Below are positions 30,682 to 42,773 of a stretch of DNA of 64,000 nt, in pieces. Position numbers and translations under genes: made by a program. The stretch spans positions 14,197,501-14,261,500 of the forward strand of contig JABAKD010000008.1 of the NCBI GenBank assembly GCA_012845835.1. The letters run 5' to 3'. How positions within the stretch are numbered: position 1 is the first letter of the stretch; each line of letters begins with the position of its first letter. The notes under the pieces were generated by a model. The model had not been told where the DNA came from and did no database searches. It was given only the letters and a program-made list of their open reading frames with translations. The DNA comes from Undaria pinnatifida (Eukaryota; Sar; Phaeophyceae; Laminariales; Alariaceae).

Positions 30682-32091
30682 TCAGTATGCCTCCAACTCC
30701 GGCTGGTGGAACAGTCTGTGGAAATGTCCCCGAGGCGGTCCGCGCGGTGGTCCCCGGGGACGACCTGGAGACCTCCCCTCCCCACCTCCTCCGTGGCGAG
30801 GAGGACCGCGGTGTTGAGGGCCCCCGTGAGCATGGGGCGGGCCATGGGGAGGGCCTCGAGGCCGACCCATCCCTCCTCCGTGGCGACGAGGACCATGCTG
30901 CCCACGCCCACCACCTCGTGCGTTGCGCAGATGTTCGCCTGCCCTTCCCTCTCCCTCGCTTTGAAAGCCGCCAGCGTGGTGCCCATGCCCGCGTCCGTTC
31001 CCCGGTCCGTGGTGGAGGGGGTGTCCTTGTCTGTGTCCGTGCTTGCCGCCACCAGGGGGACCACGTTCACGCACAACGGTGGGCATGCTGTGGTGGCCGG
31101 GCCCGAGAGGCCCTTGGAGAGGTCCTCCGTGGTGACGAGGACCGCGCTGTTCAGGGCCTGCGTGCGGACCTAGGCACGACATGCCTCCCCCGTCGCCCTG
31201 TTCCCCGCGGTGCAAGGGGTGGCAACCGGCTCCGTGGAAGGGGCGACGAGGAGGGCCATGGGAAGGGCCGCGAGGCCGTCCCACGCCGCTCTTACAGGGC
31301 CCACCAGCACGAAGGTGCTGACCAGGGCCAGTACCACCCCCTCTCCTGCCAGGCATGGCATGGATTGCCTCGCGTTTGACTAGCCCGAGCTTTACCAGGC
31401 GGTGCGGGCTCACACCGAGCGCGCGCAGCAGGGGCCTAGTCTCACAGGGAAGGAGGTCGATGCCGCCGGCAACAAGGGCGGCGTGAATGGGACGCTTTTT
31501 CTTGCCGGCCTTGAGGCCCTCGACAGCCTCCTTCGCATCATCGACCTCGTTGTCGCCGATGTTGAGGTTGATGTTATCGATGCTGTCGCCGTCGTCGTCG
31601 CGAGCACTGCAAGAGACCTCCTCGTCTTCATCCTTGGTGTCCTCTGAGCTGCTGTAGTTGTTGGTGATGACTTCGTCGCCGCTCGGGTCCATCAGCGCAC
31701 CAGAATCAGCCTCGCACAGCGCCTTCTGGCCCTCATCAGAGCTGCCACCAGCCAAGACCAGAGGAGAAGAGTTGTCTTTCAGAAGCCTCCGAGGTGCTAG
31801 CCCCTGCGCCACGAGGCGACGAGGACGAAGGCCCAGCAGGGTCACGGTCTTCTCGAGCTTCAGCGCTGACATGGACGGCACGCCGTGGTACTCGCGGAGG
31901 TTGCGGGCTGCCACCTTGAACAGAGCGCTGGACGTTCCGGGCTGCTGCTGCTGCTGTGCAGGCGTGCTCGGAACAGCTTCCGCAAGGGGGAAGCCGCTGC
32001 CGCTGTGGTCAAAGCTGTAGCTCATCGTGTTGTCGTTGCTGTTGTCGTTGTTGTTCATCGTGTTGTTGTCGTTGTTGTTGTTGTTCATCAT
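30682..32091 (-). CDS. Gene A, copy 2: intact 469-residue form
   Basis: Same protein as gene A copy 1 but with the G run at 30756-30759 complete. The Gly/Pro/His tail therefore continues in frame to ...HFHRLFHQPELEAY and a TGA at 30682. This end matches the gene B C-terminus (HFHGVGHQPQLLEAY), which shows it is ancestral. The start is the ATG at 32091, preceded by the leader shared with gene B. Layout: Asn-rich head, poly-Gln (46-50), two LxxLGlxPxRL motifs (72-104 and 200-243), acidic linker, His/Gly/Pro tail. There is no signal peptide or membrane segment. The basic cluster KKKR at 197-200 could be a nuclear signal. Function unknown. Confidence 0.75.
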   Translation of the reverse strand: MMNNNNNDNNTMNNNDNSNDNTMSYSFDHSGSGFPLAEAVPSTPAQQQQQPGTSSALFKVAARNLREYHGVPSMSALKLEKTVTLLGLRPRRLVAQGLAPRRLLKDNSSPLVLAGGSSDEGQKALCEADSGALMDPSGDEVITNNYSSSEDTKDEDEEVSCSARDDDGDSIDNINLNIGDNEVDDAKEAVEGLKAGKKKRPIHAALVAGGIDLLPCETRPLLRALGVSPHRLVKLGLVKREAIHAMPGRRGGGTGPGQHLRAGGPCKSGVGRPRGPSHGPPRRPFHGAGCHPLHRGEQGDGGGMSCLGPHAGPEQRGPRHHGGPLQGPLGPGHHSMPTVVRERGPPGGGKHGHRQGHPLHHGPGNGRGHGHHAGGFQSEGEGRAGEHLRNARGGGRGQHGPRRHGGGMGRPRGPPHGPPHAHGGPQHRGPPRHGGGGEGRSPGRPRGPPRGPPRGHFHRLFHQPELEAY

Positions 32092-32415
32092 GTTTTGTGA
32101 GAGGGTGGGGGTGGGGCTTCGGTTGTTTTCGTCGACGGGACTGCTATGCGAGCATCGTTCCGCAGATCCGTGATTCTGACAAAAATCGGGAACTCGAGAA
32201 CCGCTCTTGGAATTCCGCTTCTCGGCTGTTCTTTGGAAAGTTCCAGAATGTTCCAGGAGATTCTATTTGTTTTTCTTTGTTTCGCTGCTAGAATCTCTAG
32301 AATCACCAAATCGCCAATCTGCGGAACGGTACTGGCACAGTCTCGCCCACAGCCTAAATAAAGAATAAAGCCCAAGCACCAAGCACCAACCCCACCCCTA
32401 CCTTCTCACAAAAAC
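32092..32415. promoter_or_regulatory. Shared divergent promoter of genes A and B, copy 2
   Basis: Counterpart of 8652-8975 with no differences seen. It includes the palindromic CGTTCCGCAGAT ends, the central heat shock element and the TATA-like box on the gene B side. Confidence 0.7.
32235..32263. promoter_or_regulatory. Heat shock element, copy 2
   Basis: Same six 5-bp units as 8795-8823, starting GAAagTTCcaGAAtgTTC. Confidence 0.75.
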
Positions 32416-34320
32416 ATGATGAACAACAAAATGAACAACAGCACGATGAACAACAACACGATGAACAACAACACGATGAACAACAACACGATGAACGACA
32501 ACGAGAGCACGATGAGCGACACCTTCGACAACACCGGCAGTGGCTTACCCATTGCGGAAGCTGTTTCGAGCACGCCTGCACAGCAGCAGCAGCAGCAACA
32601 CGGAACGTCCAGCGCTCTTTTCAAAGTGGCAGCCCGCAACCTTCGCGAGTACCATGGCGTGCCGTCCATGACAGCGCTGAAGCTCGAGAAGACCGTGGCC
32701 CTGCTGGACCTTCGTCCTCGCCGCCTCGTGGCGCAGGGGCTAGCACCGCGGAGGCTTCTGAATGACAGCTTTTCTCCTCTGGTCTTGGCTGGTGACAGCT
32801 CGGGTGAGGGCCAGGAGGCGCTGTGCGAGGCTGAAACTGGCGCGCTGATGCGCGGCAGCGGCGACAACCCGTTCAACAGCAGCTCGGAGGACATCGAGGA
32901 GGAGGAGGAGGAGGAGGAGGAGGAGGAGGAGGAGGCCTCGAACAGCACGTACGACGACAACGGCGCCAGCATCGACAACATCGACAACATCGGCCCGGGC
33001 GTCGTCCAGGGCGTGGAGGCCGACGGCAATAGCGCTGGCGACAAACAGCGTCCCATTCACGCCGCCCTGGTTGCTGGCGGCATCAACCTCCACCCTCGGG
33101 AGACTAGGCCCCTGCTGCGCGCGCTCGGTGTGAGCCCTCACCGCCTGATAAAGCTCGGGCTCGTCAAACGCGAGGCCATCAGCGCCACGGCTGGCAGGAG
33201 AGAGGGTGGCCCTGGCTCTGGCCAACGTCTTCGTGCTGGTGGGCCCGGTATGAGGGGTGTGGCAGGGCCTCGCGGCCCTCCGCATGGTCCGCCCCATGTC
33301 CACCGCTTCTGTGGGCGTTCGGCTGGCGGCGGTCTGTCGAGGCCCGTGCACGGCCCTCCTCGTCGTCCCTTCCACGGAAGCGGCCACCACCTCATGCGCC
33401 GGGGGGAGGAGAGCGGAGAAGAGAGCGTGTCCGTGCCTCATGGTCCGCACGGAGGCCCTGGACACCGCGGTCCTCGTCACCACGCAGGTCGTCTCCAAGG
33501 ACCGCCTCTCGGGTCTGGTCACCACGGCATGACTACCGTTGGCCGTCGCGGCCCCCCTGGTGGCGACAAGCACGGACACGGACACAGACGCCCCCCCCAC
33601 CACGGACAAGGACATGGACATGGGCGCTACTGTGACGGAGGCTTTCACAACGAGAGAGAGGGAGGGGGAGGCGATGGTCTACCCGGCGAGGCAGCTCGTG
33701 GGCCCGGGAAACGTGGTCCTCCTCGCTACAGAAGATGGATGGGAAGGTCTCACAGCCCCCCCCATGGCCCGCCCCGTGGCCACCACAACTGTGGACCTTG
33801 GTCTGGCAACGGTGCGTCGGGGCCCATGCACGGCCCTCCGATGGACGGCCCTCCCATGCACGGCCCTCCCATGCACGGCCCTCCCATGCACGGCCCTCCC
33901 GTGCACGGCCCTCCCCGTCGTCCCTTCCACGGACCTGGCCACCACGGCATACACCCGAGGGAGGAGAGCGAGGAAGAGGGGATGTCGGGGGCTATGGATC
34001 CGCACGAAGGCCCTGGACACCACCGCGGTCTTCGTCAACACGGAGGAGGAAGGGGTAGGTCTCGCGGTCGTCCCCATGCACCGGTCCACGGACCGTTCCA
34101 CGGAATGTTCCACGAAGGCGTTTCTGGCGCGCCGCCCGGCATGATGGCGCCGTACACGAGGGGTGACGGCATGAAGCAGCGTGGTGGCAGGCACGGAGGA
34201 GGCACGGGGTTTTGCGGTGGAGGTTGCGGTGGTGGCGGTGATGTGCAGCACAGGAGGAGGGCGCATCTGGCCCACTTCCACGGCGTTGGTCACCAGCCGC
34301 AGCTTCTGGAGGCTTACTAA
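32416..34320 (+). CDS. Gene B, copy 2
   Basis: 634 residues with the same sequence as gene B copy 1; the only coding change I found is synonymous (GGT to GGC near 34120). Domain order is as in copy 1: MNNNT repeats, poly-Gln, motif 1 (83-115), poly-Glu, motif 2 (213-256), His/Gly/Pro-rich tail, terminal LLEAY. It diverges from gene A copy 2 across the heat-shock-element promoter. Confidence 0.75.
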   Translation: MMNNKMNNSTMNNNTMNNNTMNNNTMNDNESTMSDTFDNTGSGLPIAEAVSSTPAQQQQQQHGTSSALFKVAARNLREYHGVPSMTALKLEKTVALLDLRPRRLVAQGLAPRRLLNDSFSPLVLAGDSSGEGQEALCEAETGALMRGSGDNPFNSSSEDIEEEEEEEEEEEEEASNSTYDDNGASIDNIDNIGPGVVQGVEADGNSAGDKQRPIHAALVAGGINLHPRETRPLLRALGVSPHRLIKLGLVKREAISATAGRREGGPGSGQRLRAGGPGMRGVAGPRGPPHGPPHVHRFCGRSAGGGLSRPVHGPPRRPFHGSGHHLMRRGEESGEESVSVPHGPHGGPGHRGPRHHAGRLQGPPLGSGHHGMTTVGRRGPPGGDKHGHGHRRPPHHGQGHGHGRYCDGGFHNEREGGGGDGLPGEAARGPGKRGPPRYRRWMGRSHSPPHGPPRGHHNCGPWSGNGASGPMHGPPMDGPPMHGPPMHGPPMHGPPVHGPPRRPFHGPGHHGIHPREESEEEGMSGAMDPHEGPGHHRGLRQHGGGRGRSRGRPHAPVHGPFHGMFHEGVSGAPPGMMAPYTRGDGMKQRGGRHGGGTGFCGGGCGGGGDVQHRRRAHLAHFHGVGHQPQLLEAY

Positions 34321-35534
34321 GCGAGGCATGTTCAAGTCAAGATCATCGTTTCCGGTATTTGGTTTGCTGTGCTGTTTGACAGGTTGAGAACAGGCAGAAT
34401 TGATACACGATGGAGATGATGTGGTGGTTGGTGTTGCTCTAACTCTACTGAGCTGCTGTAGAGTCGCCAAGTACCAGAGCCTGACGTTGGCATGCTATGG
34501 TTTTTTGTTATTTGCACTTGTGCAGAAGCTTCCCTCGGTAAAACCGATACGAGGGGTAGAGAACGTACCCAGTAATTTAGTCTGCAGTTTCGGTACGTTC
34601 GCGGGCTTCTGTTCTTATGCAGCTTTTTTGTTTCTATGTTTCATGTCTGGTGTACCTGTAGTACTGGTACATTATACTGGTACACGGTAACATGTATCTG
34701 AAGGACAGCTTCGACAGAGCTTCTGCGAGTTGCTTCCACGCAGTGGTCGTACAACAGCAGTGACTCGGTGCTGTTTGGTTTTTGTCGGGGTGTGACGCGG
34801 TGGGAGGGGGCAGGATTGTGTCAGTTCGACGACTTGCTTCCACGCAATGGTAGTACTCATTGTCGATCACTGCTGTGCAGCTGCTCAACGTCACCATTAA
34901 CAGGACAGGCTGTAACCTTGTTACATGCTTGTGAAGCCGTGCTGTTTGGTTCAGTGGGACGGGTCGGGAAGGGGTATGATAGTGTCGACTGCGATGACGT
35001 TGGAAGCCGGTCGGAGGATTCCTAGCTAGGGATTGTGGTGTTTTCGTGACCCTCTTGCGTATCCCGTTTGATACGTCGGTGGAGTCTCGTGGAGTTTCTC
35101 TGCCTTGGGGGCATGCTTCCTTGTTCACGTTTGATTGCAAAGGGGATAGTCCTGGCACGCGATGGTCGGACGGGTGCTTAGATAATCGGGTCGCTGCCGG
35201 AGAGTTTTGGCGGTGGGATGGATGGTGTGGGATTTCCGTATGTATCGTCACACGGATGCGTGGTGGTTTCCAGCAGCAGCCGCGCGCGGCTTGGGAGTCT
35301 GGCGACGTTTGCGATTAGTTGTGGGTTATTTGGTTTGATGTATAGAGCTCTGTAAGCAGTGACGTGTGGCGCTGGGCGTATCTATCCCCTGCGTCACCGT
35401 TTTGTATACTGCGGCTTTTCTCTATGTTGTACCTTACGTTTGTCTGTGCGACTTTGATGCAGTAGACATGGCGAGGGGAATAAAAAAAAAAAACTGTGGG
35501 CTTCGATCTCGAAGTCTGCCAAAAAAAAACACTC

Positions 35535-35550
35535 GGTGGGTTTACCCACC
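35535..35550 (+). terminator. Conserved 3' stem-loop of right arm, copy 2
   Basis: Identical to 12095-12110. Confidence 0.35.
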
Positions 35551-35707
35551 ACCCTCTTGAAAAAGAAAAGTTTCAATTCTTTTACACCGACTAAACCAGC
35601 AACCTTATACATATGTGGCAGGGATGGGTTTTGCACCGGAGTGAAAATTATGAAAATGTCGACCGGGGTGTGGACCTTGATCATCGGCAGTAATCTGAAA
35701 CCATAGA

Positions 35708-35736
35708 AAAGGGGACGCCCTGCTGGCGTCCCCTTT
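35708..35736. repeat. Perfect 12-bp GC-rich hairpin, copy 2
   Basis: Identical to 12268-12296. Confidence 0.85.
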
Positions 35737-38559
35737 GCCGGAAAGCCTCCTGATGTGACTTCGAGAATGCGTAGGGTAGGTCAGCTCCGTGGTTCCGTGG
35801 ATGCGATCGATGCCCCACAGCTACACGACAAGTCCAAGGAGGTGACACTACAAGAACAGAAGATACCGGCAGACAGCAGCTGTCGCTGCCCGGGCGACAT
35901 CTCTTTGGACCCTCCCTTGGCGACGGACTCGTTGTGGCGTGCTGGAAGACGGGCATGAGAGGTTGGCGTGAGGGCAGGCCTCGAAGGCCGGAGGGCGATG
36001 CTACGTTCCGAAGGAGCGAAGGGGATCTCGTCTGCCGGCGCTCCCAGCGCTAGCGCCTACAGGGCTGTAGCTCCCCACCGCCCCCCCTGACTACCCAGCC
36101 AGCAGTCTAGGCCATACGGACAGCCGAGCGGAGAGCCAGGAAAATGTGGAGCTCCAGCAACCTGCCGACGGGAAGCCAGCGACGGGTGAGCTGAAAATTG
36201 ATTTTCTTTCGAGTGCTTAGCTTTGACATGATACCTGCTGTTCTTGTGTGTTTCGACATGATGACTTTCTCTCGTGGTTGGCTGTCGATGCCGCCTGTGC
36301 CAAGTCATCTACCTTAGTCTACCGCCACGAGAGGCGAGAACAAGCCCGTGTAGCCTATCCCACTACGAAGACGCGCCTACGGGTGAAGCGTGGCGGGCGT
36401 GCCAGGACCATCCCTGCAACCCTTTTGCGATCTCATGCCACCTCATACCATCGCACTGAGGCCTCGTTTTATCCCAGGCTATATACGAGTTAACCTACAG
36501 CAGTACGTCGCATGTTGCAACGGTGTCAAGCCTAAGGAAGATCGAGCTGTTGTTCATAACTCTATACTCGTATACCTTCCGTTATGATGGACCCGGTCGT
36601 AGTCTGTGAGTTTCCATCTTTCAGCGTGGATAGCACTTTGTAGTTGTGCCGCATATATCATGGTATTTTTCGCGTTTGTTTAGACTATGGTTTTATCCTT
36701 CAACCCCATCGTCTCTAGAAATTTGCCCGAATTTCGCCTGCACTCTCCTCTGCGGTATGAGATCACCCGCGCACCTCCCCGTCGCCGCTACGGCACAAGC
36801 CTTGACTTTTTCGCGTCCTGCGGTATCATAGGCATTTTGCCATCGCTCGTGGATCCCGGTCGACAATAACAGTGCTTACTCCCGTCACCCGTCACCCTAT
36901 CTAGCCGAAACGACGTCATGTCTTGGTGCTCACTCCCGTCACGCGCTCTCTGTACGGGTGTGTTGTTCTGTAGCATCTGCGTTTTTTTCTTTTGGTGAAC
37001 GGACTCGTGCAATCATTCTCCATCTTGTTCTTGAAACGAAACGCCGAGAAAGAGGCAAGCTGAACGCCGTACATGTGTGCTCTCGGTAGTATACGTATAG
37101 TCTTTATTGAACTGCCGGCTGGCCAGCAAAATCGTACCTGGTATGATATGTTCGGTGCAAGGTACTGGAACACAAACAATATGTATGAGTGACGAAACAA
37201 TTGCTCGCCTGCTGTAACATTATTTTAAGTGACACCTACCTGGTGGGAGTTTCCGAACCTGATCAGATCACCAGGGGCGCTTGCCTTGCCTTGCGTTTAG
37301 TTTAACCCCTTTAGAGTCCCCCTAAAAATCCCTCTCTATATACTAAAACCAAGTGAATTTGTCCCCAAAACGGGTTTCCAGTTGTTCAGGCGTTAATTTA
37401 CGTACTCTTTTCAAGGTTGGGTGTCGGTATGCTATTTTCTCTCGACACTTTCTCAGTTTGGTGGGCTCCTTTTTTCTTCCCTTGTCATTGTCAAGACGCC
37501 AAAAAAAAAAGTGTTGAGCATGTGAAAGGCGGGGGGGTCGCATATTTCAACTATTTGGTGTTTGTATCCCCTCGCGATGCATTGTATGATAGAGGTGTAT
37601 CTGGTATCATTTTTTGTAGGGCTTGGCGCTGGCTCAGTATGTACTGGGAGTAGATTATCATCTACTGATTGACCCGACCAGTATATTTGCCAGTAGTTTT
37701 TTATTTGGTGTACGTCAAATAAATAAGCCCATATTTTGTTAACTGTGCGGAAACCTACCCAATGCTGGCGAATTAGTTACAGTGCTTCTCCGACCCCATT
37801 CCTCCCGTCTCCCCCTCCCTCTCTGGGTGTTGCTCTCCTCTTTTTTTTAGACTTTATTTTTGTTGTTTTGGAAGATATCTGGTGTATGATACGGAGTTGC
37901 GGTGTATCCTTTAGCTGCTCGCCTATATGGCTATGTTGTCAGCTTGGCAAACTCTGTTTTCTTTCCTTCTTAATTTTGTTGAGGCACTCTTAACCTTTTG
38001 TTTGGAGATAGTTTTTGTTTTTGTGTGCTGGCTGAAAGATCTCCGCCGCCGCCCCGGCTGTTGCTTCTTTTCACGCGTTCCTTCCTTCCGCCTGTTTCCT
38101 GTTTGTACCCTAAAAGATCTCCGCCAACTCCCGGCTGTTGAGATTCTTCACGCGTTCCTTCCTTCCACTTGTTTTCATGTTTGGATCTTTCTCTGCGTGG
38201 AGTACTTACCTGGTTACATGTACGAGTAGCTTTCCTTCGTTTTTTGTCTGATTTTTCGTTTTGTTTTCGTATTTTTGTTTGTGCTTTCCTGTGTTTTGCT
38301 TGTTGGTGAGAGCCTACTACCTACCCTGTTCCCCAAGGGTACAGGAGCGATGGTGGGGTAACACTAAATATTGAATATTGAATGTTAAATATGATACGTC
38401 AGAACGATTTATAATGCACCTGCGCGAATGGAATACCAACAGCGTGAAGAACGTCACATCATCGGCACACGTCGCATGCATATTTCTTGACTTTTCATTA
38501 TAGTTTCTGTGTAAATGACCACAGCCACCTCCGGCAAATGCAGTTTTGAGCCCCGATCG
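35737..38559. other. Gene-free stretch, copy 2
   Basis: Counterpart of 12297-15119, with two substitutions (C to A near 36026, G to A near 36143) before divergence increases from about 38,205. Confidence 0.5.
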
Positions 38560-38779
38560 TGATGGGAAATGAAGGGAAAATGCGCATTTTGGGCCTCCGC
38601 CGGCGCCTCCAGCGGGGCCCCCTCACGAGCCGGAGGGCGCCTATTGGCCGAGCCTCGCTTCGCTCGAAGCTACTCGTTTCGCTCGACCAGTATACTGCTG
38701 CAATCCAGTATACTGGTTGTTTTTTACCACAGCATAATCGATACTGACTGGGTCAGCAAGTGTCCAGCCCTAAACATTG

Positions 38780-39433
38780 TTTTGTCTGAGGCTCTTCCCT
38801 CACTTGAGGAGCTGTATATGCCTTCTAAGGCAGAAACCGGTTGGGTGTACCTTTTTTTGTCTGAGGCTCTTTCCTCACTTGAGGAGCTGTATATGCCTTC
38901 TACGGCAGAAACTGATTGGGTGCACCTTTTTCTGTCTGAGGCTCTTTCCTCACTTGAGGGACCTGTATATGCCTTCTAAGGCAGAAACTGATTGGGTGCA
39001 CCTTTTTCTGTCTGAGGGTCTTTCCTCACTTGAGGAGCTGTATATGCCTTCTAAGGCAGAAACTGATTGGGTGTACCTGTTTCTGTCTGAGGCTCTTCCC
39101 TCACTTGAGGAGCTGTATATGCCTTCTAAGGCAGAAACCGGTTGGGTGTACCTGTTTCTGTCTGAGGCTCTTTCCTCACTTGAGGAGCTGTATATGCCAT
39201 CTACGGCAGAAACTGATTGGGTGCACCTTTTTCTGTCTGAGGCTCTTTCCTCACTTGAGGGACCTGTATATGCCTTCTAAGGCAGAAACTGATTGGGTGT
39301 ACCTTTTTCTGTCTGAGGGTCTTTCCTCACTTGAGGAGCTGTATATTTCTTCTAAGCAGAAACTGATTGGGTGTACCTTCTTTTGTCTGAGGCTCTTTCC
39401 TCACTTGAGGAGCTGTATATTTCTTCTAAGGCA
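38780..39433. repeat. 75-bp minisatellite, about 8.7 units, copy 2
   Basis: Same unit as 15340-16366 but five units shorter, with two single-G insertions (GAGGGACC for GAGGACC) and an internal larger-order duplication: the block around 38,800-38,980 is nearly repeated at 39,100-39,280. Confidence 0.9.
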
Positions 39434-39487
39434 TAAACTAATCATTTTGAGTAAAAAAACTGGAAGTGCAACCACAGATGTGAACCC

Positions 39488-39948
39488 AATCCGTGATTTT
39501 GGTAAACGAAACGATCATATTGCACAACAAGAATGACACATAATAATCCATGATTTTGGTATACGAATCGATCATATTGCTTGCACAACAAGAATGACAC
39601 ATAATCCATTTTTTTGGTATACAAAACGATCGTATTGCTTGCACAACAAGAATGACAATTAATTCACAATTTTGGTATACCAAACGATTTTATTGCACAA
39701 CAACAAGAATGACACATAATCCATGATTTTGGTATACGAAACGATCATATTGCAGAACAAGAATGACACATTATCCATGATTTGAGCACTATTACAAAAC
39801 GATCATATTGCACAACAAGAATGACACACAATCCATGATTTTGGTATTCAAAACGATCGTATTGGCACAAACAACAAGAATGGCACATAATCCATGATTT
39901 TGGTATTCAAAACGATCACATTGCACAACAAGAATGACACATAATCAA
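39488..39948. repeat. ~54-bp satellite array, about 9 units, copy 2
   Basis: Counterpart of 16422-16880 with the same unit number and scattered substitutions. Confidence 0.85.
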
Positions 39949-40026
39949 TGATTTTGGGTTAAGGAGCCCCGTCATGAAGAAAGAAAGTTCAAAATCTGTC
40001 GAAAAGTGCTACCCATATATCGTAAC
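39949..40026 (-). mobile_element. Half MITE-like element, copy 2
   Basis: Counterpart of 16881-16957. Confidence 0.5.
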
Positions 40027-41369
40027 ACGCCCCTCTCTCACACCAAAACTATCCCCCACCCCCTCCCCCCCCCGCACCGGGCGCGTGTTTGGCAGGCTCC
40101 TTGCGCGTCGTTTAACAACTCAACACCCTCCTTCTGACTGACAAGTCTGATCGGCTGAGCGCTCCCCCCCGTACCGCGTTGTTATCAGTGTGTGAGACGA
40201 AGCCATGAGGAGATTAAATTATCACGTGATCCCAACGATCGACGTGTATCTTCATTGAATCGCAACTCCGTCACGCTCGTTAATCAGTTAAGATCCCCTC
40301 TTCGCCAAAGTCAGCTGTTCATGCGGCATTGCCGTACCAATGACGGCCTTGTCGTCGTTTGTTTTGTTGTCGTTTTAGTCCCTTACCCGTATTTCGTAGC
40401 AACGCCGACAAAAAATCGAAAACCACCCTACCCCCCTCCCTAGCTCCGATGATACTCGGTTTTGTTTGCCCATGTAGAGTGCGCGGCATTTTTGTATTAG
40501 TCCAAGTTTTGCGTCGGTCAATGACCACGACGATGGCCCACCGTGGTCGTCTCGAGGGGTGCTTCTGAGGGGCGAAGATGGTAGACGATGGAAAAGGGCA
40601 GACGATAGCCGCCGACGTCGTTAGGCAACCTGATCTGGTTGTTGCGTTGTTGCGAAGAATACAATCCAAATGCCAGTTTTCGTCATTAAAAATTCCGTTC
40701 TTCGAGACACTGCTGTCTGCCGTGGATGCGGCTGTTGCACATGTTAATAGCGGCGCAGGGGAGAGCCATCACACGCTGTCGTCCTCCTGAAATATAGTAG
40801 TATTAATAGCATAGAAAATTTTACAAGCTGGAGGGCCCATAATTTCCCCGTATCCATCCTGTACACAACGCTAATAATGCTTCGCTGTACACAACGCTAA
40901 TAATGCTTCGAAAAACAGCATACACAACATAAAATCACATAATCAGTCGAGGAACGAAAATATCGAACCAGCAATCTGTGGAACAAACGCGTTGGCTACA
41001 GTGGACGCGACATCGCGACTGGCGGCGTTATTTCGTACTACCACCACATACATATGCTATGGTTTTCCACACACATATATCATGTCATACTTTGCACACA
41101 CGTGAAAACGAGGGGTATACCCATCCTCTCGCGAAAAAAGAATGCCCCCCCCCTCGCTCTCCCACGCGGTCGGGGCTATATGTTGACCCCACATTAACCC
41201 ACTTTGTATTTACATTCTTCGTTTGGACAGCACGTACAGCGCGTATTTATACTGGAACGACCAAGTTAACACCGAGGCGAAAGTACACCTGGATACTACT
41301 ACTCCACGACGACTAAAAGGGAAACAACGACGCCAGCAAAAACGTCTTAAAAGGTACAATATCCTCTCG

Positions 41370-42085
41370 TCACTTTTTTTACGATACAAAGATTGATCAA
41401 GGGTAGATACAGTCGTCGCCTGTTACACCAAAAAAACGTCTAGGGCCTATAAAGAAATGCACTCGTCCCCGTTCGAAAGAAAACATCACTTGGGTAAACA
41501 TATACATTCGTCGTCTTCAACAAAAAATACCGAAAGCATCAAGGGTGTATAAATCCACTCGTCAACTTTTACAATAATGACATATCAAGGGCAACTATGG
41601 TCGTCACCTTTTGCGACGAAAAAAACTCAAGAATACACACGCTCTGGTCAACTTTCACTCAACAAATAAACCTCAAGGGTATATCTACACTCGTCGTCTT
41701 TTACAGCACAAATATCATCAAGGGCAACTATGGTCGTCACCTTTTGCGACGAAAAAACTCGAGGATACACACGCTCTCGTCAGCTTTCACACAACAGATA
41801 AACCTCAAGGCTGTATCTACACTCGTCATCTTTTACAGCACAAATATCAAGACAGAGGGTTAAATATCCTCTTGACCTTTCACAGCAAAAACATCAAGGC
41901 TTATTATGCACACTCGCCCGAGTCCTCTATTACAGCACAAATATCAAGAGGGAGGGTAAATATCCTCTTGGTCTTTTCAAAACAACAACATCAAGGAAGG
42001 CTAAACGCACTCGTCATCTTTTACATCACAAAAATCAAGGGTAAAAATTCCTCGCGAGCTTTTACAACAAAAACATCAAGGATAA
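41370..42085. repeat. Array of ~58-bp units with ACATCAAGG motif, copy 2
   Basis: Counterpart of 18290-19010, with unit-internal rearrangement near 41,700-41,760 relative to copy 1. Confidence 0.75.
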
Positions 42086-42773
42086 CTCTACAGAGTAGTC
42101 GCCACGTATTCTGCCAACCCTTATGACAGCACTAAACCGATTGGGGGCCAACACGCCACTCCTAAACATGAAAAAAAAACGTTTCCCGCCCCAATCCCTG
42201 CTTCTTGTCCTCTTTCTAAAGTATAACAACACCATGGCTATGAGGCGTTTTGGTAACGTGCAACGCCATCGCCGCCGCCACCACCCCCACCACGGCGAGA
42301 ATGTCGACATTCTTAAGACGGCACCAACCCGCATTGCTACAGAAGGAGTGAAATACCATACAATAGCACGGCAAGAAATGCCCACCCCTAAACCGACTGC
42401 ATATCGTACCAGGTACCGCACAGATAACTCTTTATAACAACACAGTCAGTTAGTACCACGTTCTCTGACCGAGACGTAAATATTGTAGCTTACGAAAAAC
42501 TTGCAGCAGGGCAGATCTCTACGCGATGAACCCAGGAACCGCGGAAGGCCCGTGGTAAACTGCGGGTCAGAGCAGCGCGGCAGAAATACGCACAGCCGTG
42601 ACTGTCCGAAACAGATGCGACATCAAAGACGTGGTATCACACGCAAAAAGGGACTATAACAGCAGTACGGCGGGGAAGACCCTCTAGATCTACACCTCTT
42701 GGGTTTAACGCTGGCGGATAGCGTTAGCGCTAGTTCTAGCGATAATGTTAGCGTTTCTAGCCTAGGCGTTCTG

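Larger units (their letters stand above)
29507..32252 (-). repeat. Left arm of inverted duplication carrying gene A, copy 2
   Basis: Copy-2 counterpart of 6068-8812. It includes the extra G that restores the gene A frame. Confidence 0.85.
32253..35590 (+). repeat. Right arm of inverted duplication carrying gene B, copy 2
   Basis: Copy-2 counterpart of 8813-12150, with one synonymous change within gene B (GGT to GGC near 34120). Confidence 0.85.
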